DNA of 15,668 bases from positions 1 to 15,668 of the forward strand of contig CAXKVR010000766.1 in NCBI GenBank assembly GCA_964058845.1. The letters are read 5' to 3'. This document shows, piece by piece, positions 1 through 9,500 of the stretch. Positions within the stretch are counted from its first letter, which is position 1. Each line of letters starts with the position of its first letter. The notes beneath the pieces are model-generated. The model had not been told where the DNA came from and ran no database searches. It saw only the letters and a program-made list of their open reading frames with translations. Position numbers and translations under genes: made by a program. Source of the stretch: Carex sylvatica. Its lineage: Eukaryota > Streptophyta > Magnoliopsida > Poales > Cyperaceae.

Positions 1-705
1 TGTTTGGAGCACTCTAGTAATATCTCTATATAGCACGAGATGAGGATAGTTGCAACCCTAATACAACACTCAAATTGAAAGTCTTTGCAGCACTCTAGTA
101 GTGTCTTCAGATGGCAACATAAGAGGGCATTTACAATCCTAATAAAACACACCAATTGAAGGTGTTTGGAGCACTCCAGTAGTGTCTCCAGATTGCAAGA
201 AAATATGACATTTACAATCCTAATACAACACTCCATTTGAAGGTGTTTGGAGCACACTAGTAGTATCTCTATATGGCAAGATAATATGACATTTACAACT
301 CTAATACAACACTCCAATTGAAGGTGTTTGGAGAACTCTAGTAGTGTCTCAATATGGAAAGATAATATGATATATACAACCCTAATACAACACTTCAATT
401 GTAGGTGTTTGGAGCACTCTAGTTGTGTCTCCAGAAGGCAAGAAAATAGAACATTTACAACCCTAATACAACACTCTAATTGAATGTGTTTGGAGCACCA
501 TCGTAGTGTCTCCAGATGATAAGATAATAAGGCATTTACAACCCTAATACAACACTCCAATTGTAAGTGTTTGGAGCACTCTAGTTGTGTCTGTCTCTAA
601 AAGACAAGAAAATAAAGCATTTACAATCCTAATACAACACTCTAATTGAAGGTGTTTGGAGCTCTCTAGTAGTGTCTCTATATGACAAGATAATATGACA
701 TTTAC
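1..705. repeat. 81-bp tandem satellite array, about 8.7 copies
   Basis: The start motif TGTTTGGAGCAC or a close variant recurs at about 1, 82, 163, 244, 325, 406, 487, 568 and 653. The period is therefore 81 bp, except for one 85-bp unit (568-652) that carries a short TGTC-type duplication. Copies differ by scattered substitutions and a few small indels, so the array is moderately diverged. Each monomer contains ACTCTAGTAGTGTCTCCAG near the start and ACAACCCTAATACAACACT near the end. The array is cut by the window start and stops inside a monomer at CATTTAC (about 705), after which the sequence is unrelated. The 81-bp period is a multiple of three, so short open frames across several units are a by-product; I see no reason to call a protein. 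I do not recognise the family. Confidence 0.92.
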
Positions 706-1816
706 GAAGCGCAAATCAAAGAGAACTGGAAACAAGCTTAGTCGCAAGCGCGCAGTTCCTTTGGAGCCAGTAGAGAACAGAGCTTTAAAGACCGAATGGT
801 GGTACGCCTTTCTTCAGAAAATCTCTGATTCTGCGTTAAAGGCAACTTGATCAGTTTTTTGTGGAGCACATGCTATAACAAGTGATGATTAATTATAGAT
901 GAGAGGTTGCTATCCATACAGATTAGTGAGAAAGACTTTAGACCACCAGAATATAAGCAGATCACGACGAGCGATAATGGAACCTTTTGAAGCTCCTACT
1001 TGAAGCCTCAACTAAAAACCCTCCGGTATTCCCTTCTCTCTCTCACTACCTTTGTGCTCTCCCCTACCACACTCTCTATCCTCATTGAATGCATATTGCG
1101 CTGTCACCTACCTATTTTTTAAAATCCACTACCATACCGCCCTCTCTCTCCTACTAGATGAACTACAAAACCTAGGCATTAACTTAGTGTTTCAAGGAGG
1201 TTTCACTTACCTACTACACCATACTCCTGCAAAACAACAACCTACATAAACATTCAATGTACCCAACCTACACAAACACCAACATACACGCAAACTAGCC
1301 TTTCAAACTTATAACCTTTAACCAAAATTTTATCTCTTCTATACAGTTTAAAACTTTCCTTAGACTAGCTCTTCTACAATATTATCTTTCTTAAAATCTT
1401 TCAAATCTAGTCTCATTCTACTCAAAAATACCAAAACCACCATGAAAGTACAATACTACATGTGCACTGAACAAAGGCATAGAACAAATGATATCCACCA
1501 CTAGATATCGGAAGACTTGGAGGCATCCATCCGGGTCATGGCTACTGTGGTGCAATTTGGAGATTTAGAACTAACAGATGGGGAAAATATAACTGGCCAT
1601 AACCACAGAAGCTTAGGTCTCTGGGTCCGATGCATAGACCCACGCAGGATACCATACTACACTGACCTACCTTTCAGCCAACTCTGGAAGGAGTGTATTA
1701 TCCAGGTTATTGCATGGGAATATATGTGGGAGATGCCACCGGATCCAAGCTCGTTGCTGCCGGGCGATAGTAGTGACAGGTATGGATCGGAGGGGGGGGC
1801 CAAACAGAGTACTATG
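706..1816. other. Unassigned flank between satellite and old LTR
   Basis: No gene is supported here. One short frame on the plus strand (ATG at 695 inside the last satellite monomer, stop at 848-850, 51 residues) has a basic start and a protein-like stretch (TEWWYAFLQK); it might be a fragment of a gene, but its length is within chance. Positions 1000-1480 are rich in C, T and A with CT runs and show no motif. A second plus-strand frame (ATG 1538, stop 1841-1843) crosses the boundary of the neighbouring LTR, so its end is chimeric and I do not call it. A run of eight G lies at about 1792-1799. If the LTR boundary at 1817 is right, the last five bases (CTATG, 1812-1816) are one copy of that element's target-site duplication; the partner copy would lie beyond the window. 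Confidence 0.5.
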
Positions 1817-3600
1817 TGTCACACCCCAAACCAGGAATTCTGAATTAAGGTGTGATCAACCTCGCCTCGTACTTAATTAATCATTAAGTACGCAAGGCTA
1901 AATAACAAAATAATCAAACAGCAGCGGAAGCATAAGATAAAGTATCAGCATCAGTCACATAAACAATAAATAAATATAAACATACATGTCATACATACAA
2001 TCCGTCTCGGATCCATAAATAACATCCACTAATGAAAGGAGGTACATGATCTAGCGAGATCCGTATATATAATACAAGAATACGGATACTCGTGATCCTA
2101 ATCAAAATCCTAACATAAAAGTAAATCAAACGGTGTGGCCATCAAGGACAGCTCCTGGCACCTCCTGCTGCGGACCGCCAGACTCTGTACCTAAAACCCA
2201 CGAAACAACTTGTGGGTGAGCGACGAATCGCCCAGTATGTGACCCAGAATTATCCCCTCAGAGATCTTCTACGGTCAAAGCACTTTTAATTATAAAATGA
2301 ATAAACTTTAAAATATGCATATGTGTGAACCTATATTAATATCTAATAAAATTTATAATACTTCTTAATGATGCAATGATGCGATTATTCTATTATGCCA
2401 ACATGCAAAATAACCTAAAGAAAAATCAAAGTATAATATCGGATAGAAATCAAATCGGAATCCAGTACACCTCGCACTGTGTGCCCAAATATAATAATGA
2501 TATAGAATCAAATAAAAGTCACCCCGTGCCGTGCCAATAGGATCAAAGGATCCGAATAATATAATCCAAGGACTGCGATCATAGGCGCAATGATACACGT
2601 TGCCTAGTGACATCGAGCATTGCCCACAAGTTATAAGCACGCTAGCCGATGGGTATATCAAAATCCGGTGTGTCATCTCGCCTAACGATTCATCACCCAA
2701 ACATATCCAATAGGAGAAATCATACAATGCATGTCGTAAAATTGTTAATCTCTTCCCTCATGAGCAGGAGAGAACTCTACCGTCCGGCCAGACCAATAGG
2801 ACCAGGGGGCTCGTCGACCCCCGTGCATCAAGGCTCGTCGACCTTATGCACTTGCACTTCATTCCTCAAGGTCCGCATTGGGCCTTGGGAACTTCCGTTT
2901 CTAGGCAAAGTAGCTCCTAATGTAGGGAAGGAATAAATTCCCGAATCGTACCGTGCCACAGAACTCGAGATCGGAACTGCTCACGTCAAATAGTAAAATG
3001 ATCGAAAATGATACATAATCAAAGTTTATACATATAATATATATCCTAAAGCCATCCAAGGATCAAGTGACCCTCAGCTCAGTGGCTGTCGGGCCGTCCC
3101 ATGCCAAGTGACACCGAGACGGAACAAAGTCACTCGGCTCTGCTCAGCCCTCACCAATGCATGCATGTGCACGTAATATAATAATAATATATTGTCTTCC
3201 ACGAGAAGAAGACAAACTAATAACCTAATATTCTAATAGTTTACATATAATATTATTTAATTACTCTACTCTTAAAATACAGTAAATTCGAGTTTATCAG
3301 GGTTTATGCCATTCTACCTACAGTGCAGAAAGGATAAACATGCTCTACAGTTTTAATGCAACTACTTAAAAGTAAAGTGCGGATGTCAGGTCAGATGGAT
3401 CGACTGGTAAGAGTACGCCCACGAAAAGAATAATTCAGATATCCCACACCTGTGGGGGCTGGAGTCTCTGTTGCTAACCGTCAGCGAAATCAACGGAATC
3501 CACCTATGCTCCGAACTACGTGTCAACCGGATCAGTCCACGGATCAGACTCGTACGGGATCTGCTGATCTGAAGTTACGCAATTTAAACTAATTAAAATC
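1817..3600 (-). other. U5-side part of the old LTR, moderate GC
   Basis: This is the last 1.8 kb of the long LTR in its own direction. It has moderate GC, no supported gene, and several GC-rich blocks between AT-rich spacers. A 12-bp direct repeat GGCTCGTCGACC occurs at 2808-2819 and 2832-2843, and GGGGG...CCCCC around 2805-2822 could form a hairpin. Open frames of 95-120 codons on both strands in 2365-2936 resemble no protein I know and overlap each other on opposite strands, so I regard them as chance. Confidence 0.5.
1868..1892. repeat. Perfect 10-bp inverted repeat near the LTR end
   Basis: CGTACTTAAT (1868-1877) and ATTAAGTACG (1883-1892) are exact reverse complements around a 5-base loop. 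The outer bases GCCT (1864-1867) and AGGC (1895-1898) can extend the stem past a 2-base bulge. It lies about 50 bp inside the 3' end of the old LTR, so it would sit at the very end of U5 in that element's RNA. Its role is unknown. Confidence 0.85.
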
Positions 3601-4161
3601 TACGCTAAGTTATTCTAACCCTCGCCCCATTTAATATGTTTACTCGTATTTTTGATTAATTTGGTTTTATAAAAATTACCAATTCAGTCAGTCGGACTGA
3701 ACCGGTTAGTCAGATATTGATCATTTACTTTCATGCCATTGAGCTTAGTATTAATCTTAATTTATAATTTCATCAGATATTGAATATTCACTTTGATTTA
3801 AATTAATCTAATTTTAATCTAACATGATTTCTAGTTTTAATACTTTAATTTGAAGATATATTGCTTGCAAAAATTCAAATGTCGAATTATTCGCAAAAAT
3901 AATTATTCATGAGTTAAGGTAAATTAAATATGTTTTACTTAATCACTCTATTTACTTATCGACTTCGATTTATTTAATCTTGGCTATAATCATTAAAATT
4001 GACCGAGTGCGATTTCAGAAGTCAATTTTGTTATTATTAAAATTCACCTAATGCTACTATTTTAATTAAAGGTGTAAACATTGTAATCATTACTATCTAA
4101 TATTCAGTTTAATATCTTTTAGTTAGTTTAATTTAAATACGAAATTTATTTATAATATTTT

Positions 4162-4175
4162 AAAAAAAAAAAAAA
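4162..4175. repeat. Poly(A) run, 14 bases
   Basis: Fourteen consecutive A on the plus strand inside the AT-rich part of the LTR. No flanking target-site duplication is visible, so I treat it as a simple repeat rather than a retroposon tail. Confidence 0.9.
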
Positions 4176-4624
4176 CTATTTATCTATTTTACGCGTTTCT
4201 AATTATTTCTAATTAAGTCGGACAATTCGTTATTTTATAACTAATCTAATTTTACGTTTAATTCGTCGTTTCGATTCTAAATTAAAATAAATATTTTTCG
4301 TTGCAAATTAATTGTACTTTATTAATTAGCAACGAAGTTTTTATAAAAGTTTTAATTAAACTTGTTTATTAGACTCTTATCTTATTTCTACTTCATATAT
4401 ATAAATAAGATAGTATAGCTTATAATAATTTATGATACATCACTTGTTTACTTTAATGGATAATTGCTTAAATATCTATTAGCTTACATATTATACATTT
4501 TGTATTATATTATATGATAAGAACTATCTTAAATAACTTGTTATCAAACATTTGATATTTCTATAATATTCATTACAAAATCAAGATATGTATCATATGT
4601 TTTTTTTCTCGATACGTAGTATGG

Positions 4625-4641
4625 ATATATATATATATATA
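4625..4641. repeat. (AT)n microsatellite
   Basis: About eight AT dinucleotides in a row within AT-rich LTR sequence. Confidence 0.9.
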
Positions 4642-5140
4642 ACTCAGCTGTGTGTAATTTATTATAACCTCATGTATATCCTGCTTGGTCATAAGAATAA
4701 AATACGTATCACATATCAAAATGCTATATTATTTGATCTCCATAAAATATAAGTTACAACTCTTATGTTGTATAATATTTTGTTAATTAAATACAATTCT
4801 TTACATAAATAGTTATAATAATCTTATTTATTTGTCATGATAGTTACACATACATTTAATGTTACATTTTATATTCACATCTTAACAAGTAAAAATTACT
4901 TATTATAGTTAATGTCATTCTTTGCTAATTATTTTATGAACCTTTAATTTAGCATTTAAGTGGCCCATTTATCAACATTTCAATTCAAGGCCTCTTTACA
5001 ATTATTTCAATTCACCTATGGCCGGCCCTATACTCAAAATCTCATCATTTTACATCTAGGCCCTTGCACTTAATTCATTTACACAATTTAGGGGTAATTA
5101 GTATATCAAGCCCTAAACTTTTAAAATCTCGCAAAATGGT

Positions 5141-5875
5141 CCCTGTCAGTTCAAAGGCTGGTATACACACAAAATCAGCACCATACCAGTAGTATACTGG
5201 GCTGGTACCACTGGTACCAGCACTTCACATTTCACACATAGCAACACAGCCAAGCACAAGCAAGACCAGCAAAACAGAGAACAAGCACAGGTCAAGGCAA
5301 TAAGTCAGAGGCAAACAGAACCAGCACACATACACCACAGCACATTTACCAGACAGACAGAAACGGAGAAGGGCAAAAAAAAATCAGAACAGAACACGAG
5401 GCGCAGGCAACAACAGAACCAAACCCAACAGGTCAAGAAAGGTCTCAACAAGGCACCACAAAGCACAACCCAGGAACATCACTCGTCGTTCAATTCAAGC
5501 CTTGACGACACACAAGTCAGTACCTTGGCCGGGAAAATCAACAACCCGCGGAAAGGTAATTTATCTATTTGAAACCCGACAAGAAAACCCCAGCCAATTT
5601 AAATGGGATATTTCAAAGATTTACCCGATTTAGCAAAGCAATAGAGAGGGAGATGGGAAGTGGCCGGTATCAAGGAAGCACTTCGCTTCACGGCCGTTAA
5701 CTAGCAAATTCACCACCACACCGAGGCAACAGAAAAATTAGAAGCACCAACAGAGTCATCACCAGAATGCACCACCGAATCCTTAACGGGTCGGGTAATT
5801 ACCAATAACCAAAGGAAAATGGAAAAGAGGGGCAATGGCAGAAATTCTCAACACATGAGCAAGGCAAAGAGGCAG
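5141..5875 (-). other. Transcribed leader (R/U5 start) of the old LTR, A-poor in the sense strand
   Basis: This segment lies just downstream, on the minus strand, of the TATA box at 5910-5903. On the plus strand 5281-5460 contains only about 11 T in 180 bases, so the element's RNA would be nearly A-free and rich in G, U and C. No coding frame is convincing. It contains the CTGGTACC hairpin at 5201-5221. That it is transcribed is inferred from the TATA position. Confidence 0.45.
5201..5221. repeat. Perfect 9-bp inverted repeat, 3-base loop
   Basis: GCTGGTACC (5201-5209) and GGTACCAGC (5213-5221) are exact reverse complements separated by three bases. CTGGTACCA also occurs twice in tandem (5202-5210, 5211-5219). 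The neighbouring ATACCAGTAGTATACTGG (5183-5200) carries related motifs, so a larger compound structure is possible in the minus-strand transcript. Confidence 0.9.
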
Positions 5876-5902
5876 CAACAGAAACGAGAGAGTTAGAGGG
5901 GT

Positions 5903-5910
5903 TATTTATA
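5903..5910 (-). promoter_or_regulatory. TATA box of the old LTR
   Basis: On the minus strand the sequence reads TATAAATA, followed by a pyrimidine-rich stretch (CCCCTCTAACTCTCTCG) typical of plant start regions. Transcription would start near 5870-5880 and run leftward. It lies 86 bp from the junction of the nested element, which cut most of U3 away from the core promoter. Confidence 0.6.
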
Positions 5911-5991
5911 ACCGGGATAGGTAGAAGAGGGGCTCAGTCAACCTTCTCAGAGAGCAGGTGCTCGAAGGGACAGTGGAGTCGTCGGAAGTAC

Positions 5992-5996
5992 ATAAC
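5992..5996. repeat. Target-site duplication, left copy (ATAAC)
   Basis: ATAAC directly before the left LTR end matches the five bases after the right LTR end. Five bases is the usual duplication length for Ty3/gypsy integration. Confidence 0.95.
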
Positions 5997-6523
5997 TGTC
6001 AGGTCCAGATCCCTGACAGAAGGAATTTACCTCAATTGAGGTTTAGCAATTTTCACTTGAGAAGAGATAGAAGAGTTCTCAGCTAACTATAGCTTCGAAT
6101 ATAAAAATCTTCACAAAATTGTTTATTTCATTGATAATCCGAATCCACACAACAGTTGGCCTTATATAGGCGATGCTTTTACAGAAAACGGATCAAAAAT
6201 CAGATTAACGGATCTTGCTAATCGCTTGTTAGAATGACACCTCAGCCTAAGATCCGACCCGTTTATTCTAACAGACTCAACTAACTTCTAACTGACTCAG
6301 CGTCTAAACCAAGCCTTCTTGCTGCTGTTGGGTCCCTTATGTCAGTTTCTCAGCATTCCCGCTTCATTCTGAGCTTCTGGCCCCATTCGTAGAGACTCCT
6401 TCCTTTTAATGAACTTGCCCGAGCCACTGCCCATTTTGCCTGTTTCATCCTTCTCCTTCAACACTTCGTTTGAATTGTCAGGAGAGCCAACGGCTATCCC
6501 CAAATTGGAGTCAGATTGTAACA
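5997..6523 (-). repeat. 3' LTR of the young element, 527 bp
   Basis: On the minus strand it starts TGTTACAATC at 6523 and ends CCTGACA at 5997. Base-by-base reading against 11249-11775 shows the same length and no mismatch. It holds a TATATAA box (6168-6162), an AATAAA signal (6127-6122) where the element's RNA should end, and a TGAGTCA bZIP-type motif (6299-6293). Its U3 also encodes the last 59 residues of Gag-Pol, with the stop codon at 6344-6342. Its promoter would read out leftward into the core promoter of the older LTR. Confidence 0.97.
6122..6127 (-). terminator. Polyadenylation signal in the 3' LTR
   Basis: AATAAA on the minus strand, about 35-40 bases downstream of the TATA box. 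In the 3' LTR this copy would define the 3' end of the genomic RNA. Plant polyadenylation signals are loose, so this is a plausible rather than certain assignment. Confidence 0.55.
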
Positions 6524-9500
6524 CTCCCCTCCCCTTCACACCATTCTCGTCCTCGAGAAGAAATTCTGGGTACTTCTCCTTCATGGAACTGTAATCCTCC
6601 CAAGTAGCTTCATCACTATGCTGATTAGCCCATTGAACCAAAACTTGCGTTTCTGCTGCATTGTTCTTTTTAACCAAACGCCGGCCTAGAATGGCGATAG
6701 GATGTGGAGCATCAGAGTGCAGCCCAAATACAGGAAGATTGGGGGATATCGCCTGAGAATCACCTATTCTTGCCTTGAGTTGTGAAACATGGAAGACTGG
6801 ATGAATGGATGACTCGGCTGGTAATTTGAGACGGTAAGCTACTATTCCAATTCTCTCCAGCACCTCATATGGTCCAAAAAATTTAGGGCTTAATTTCTGG
6901 TTCCTCATACCGGCAACGGATATCTGTCTGTAAGGTTGGATCTTTAGGTATACCCAATCCCCAATTTCAAAGTTCCTTTCAGTTCTATTATTATCAGCAT
7001 ACCTCTTCATTCTTTCTTGTGCCCTTCTCAGATTTTCTTTTAGCTGCCAACTAACCTCCTGTCTTCTTCTCAACATTTCATTCACTGATTCAACTTGGCT
7101 TCTAGGGTTACTGCTTAGGGATAATTGTGGAGGGTCATAGCCATATAGTGCTGTGAAAGGGGTAGTTTTTAAGGCTGAGTGGTAAGAGGAGTTGTACCAC
7201 CATTCAGCAAGAGGAATCCACTGGTGCCATTTTTTCTGTTGACTGTAGCACATGCCTCTCAAGTAATTTTCTAAACACTGGTTCACCCTTTCAGTTTGTC
7301 CATCTGATTGAGGGTGGTAGGCTGTGCTCATGTTGAGCTTAATATTCAATCTGGCCATAAGTTCTTTCCAAAACTTGCTAGTAAAAATGGTATCTCTGTC
7401 AGAGATAATAGTGTGTGGCAACCCATGCAATTTGTACACACTATCCAAAAATACTTGAGCCACGTCTTTTGCCGTAAAAGGGTGAGAAAGAGCCATAAAA
7501 TGTGCATACTTTGTGAATCTATCTACAACTACCATTATCACCTCCTTTCCATTTGACTTTGGTAACCCTGACACAAAATCCATGCCTATACTGGACCAAG
7601 CCCCATCTGGTATTGGAAGGGGTTGTAACAGCCCTGGAGAATGCAAGTGTTCATTTTTATTGATTTGGCAATTTTCACAATTCTTAACAAACTGATGCAC
7701 ATCTTCTTTGAGATTTGGCCAATAAAAGGACCTTTTTACCCTTTGGTATGTAGCGGTGATCCCAGAATGGCCACCTACTGAGGATGAATGTAGAGCTTCT
7801 AGAATCTGTCTTCTTAAATTGCCATTACTGCCTACACAAATCCTCCCTTTTTTCCTGATAACACCTTGCTGCTGAGAAATATATGATGGTGGTTGTGCAG
7901 GTGGTTGTGCAGGTGGTTGAGCAGGTGGTTGACCTGGTCCATTTTCCTTCTCCCTTTGTTGTTGTTCTTCTATTTCTTTCAATAATTTCTGCACCCATTC
8001 ATCATTTTCATAGCTGACCTTCACCTCATCCATCCATTTAGGCCTCAGCTCACTTATTGCTCTTAGATTTGTTGGGAATTCACTCACTCTTGCTTCATTT
8101 TCTTCCCTTCTAGAGAGAGCATCAGCAACCACATTTTCCTTCCCCTTCTTGTACTCAATGACATAATCAAGACCCAACAATTTACTCAAACCCTTATGTT
8201 GTAGGGCAGTAGTAACCTTTTGTTCTAAGAGAAATTTTAAACTAATGTGATCAGTTCTGATAATGAATCTGCCCCCAAGTAAGTAATGCCTCCATTTAAC
8301 AACAGCTGTGATTAGAGCTATCAATTCCTTTTCATAAGTAGATAGTGCTATGTTTCTCACACCCAACTTCTGACTCATGAATGCTATTGGCTTCTGATCT
8401 TGCATCAACACTGCTCCTATCCCTTCCTTGCTAGCATCAGTTTCAATTATGAATTGCTTTGAAAAATCTGGTAAGGCCAAAACTGGTGCTTGAGTCATAG
8501 CTCTCTTGAGACGCTCAAAGGCTGTTTGGGCCTCCTCATTCCAGTGAAAAGCATCCTTCTTCAGCTGATCAGTGATTGGTTTGGATATCACCCCATAATT
8601 TCTAATGAATTTTCTATAGTACCCTGTCAGCCCTAGAAATCCTCTCAACCCCTTAACAGTTTTTGGTACTGGCCATTCCTCCATAGCCTTAATCTTTTGA
8701 GGATCAGTAGCAACACCTTGTTTGGAAATAACATGACCCAAGTATTCAATCTCTTCCACACAAAAATCACATTTTGACCTCTTAATAAACAGCTGGTTTG
8801 CTTGTAACAGTTGGAGGGTCTGTTGGAGGTGTTGCACATGTGACTTGAGATCTTTGCTGTAAATGAGGATATCATCAAAAAATACCAACACAAATTTTCT
8901 GAGGAAGGGTTTGAAAATCGAATTCATTAGGCATTGGAATGTGGCTGGGGCATTAGTAAGCCCAAAAGGCATTACATTAAACTCATAGTGTCCTTCATGG
9001 GTCTGAAAAGCGGTTTTGGCTTTATCCTCCTCACACATCTTGATTTGGTGGTAACCAGCTCGTAGATCCAACTTAGAAAAAAATTTGGCTCCATTCAACT
9101 CATCTAGCAAATCATCAATAATCGGTATGGGAAATTTGTTTTTGACTGTATTCTCATTCAACTTCCTGTAATCTATGCACATACGCCAACTCCCATCCTT
9201 CTTTTTTACCAGTAATATAGGAGAGGAGTAGGGACTAGAAGATGGTTGAATAAATGAGTTTCTCAACAATTCTTCTATTATTTTCTCTATTTCTAATCTT
9301 TGGAAGTAAGAGAATCTATAGGGTCTGAGAGACACTGGTTTTGCATCTGGTTTAAGAGGAATTTTGTGGTCTACTGCCCTAGAGGGAGGAAGAGCTGTTG
9401 GTTCTTCAAAAAGTTCACTGAATTCCTCCAGTACCGTCTCAACTTCTAAAGGGTATTCTTGTCTTTCTTTCTTCCTTTGTTCATTCACACACATGAGATG

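Larger units (their letters stand above)
3601..5140 (-). other. AT-rich middle part of the old LTR
   Basis: About 1.5 kb of very AT-rich DNA without a gene. On the plus strand C is more frequent than G, so the element's RNA would be richer in G than C here. It includes an A14 run (4162-4175) and an alternating AT run (4625-4641). No internal element boundary is visible, but a small old insertion could be hidden in this composition. Confidence 0.5.

Noticed and set aside
1..705. CRISPR-like array
   Set aside because: The whole 81-bp unit repeats with no unique spacers, which is a satellite, and the setting is a plant genome.
544..747. 67-codon minus-strand frame in the satellite
   Set aside because: The 81-bp period is divisible by three, so open frames carry across units; no start context and no known protein.
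1538..1843. 101-residue plus-strand open frame
   Set aside because: No similarity to a family I know, and its last codons lie inside the proposed LTR, so the frame is chimeric. It is compatible with chance in 1.1 kb of DNA.
2365..2936. Overlapping frames of 120 codons (minus) and 95 codons (plus)
   Set aside because: They overlap on opposite strands in LTR sequence, have no motif, and the plus one appears only by chance composition.
8645..8893. Second minus-strand frame within pol
   Set aside because: It is the out-of-frame shadow of the reverse transcriptase; the main frame carries the catalytic FFDD.
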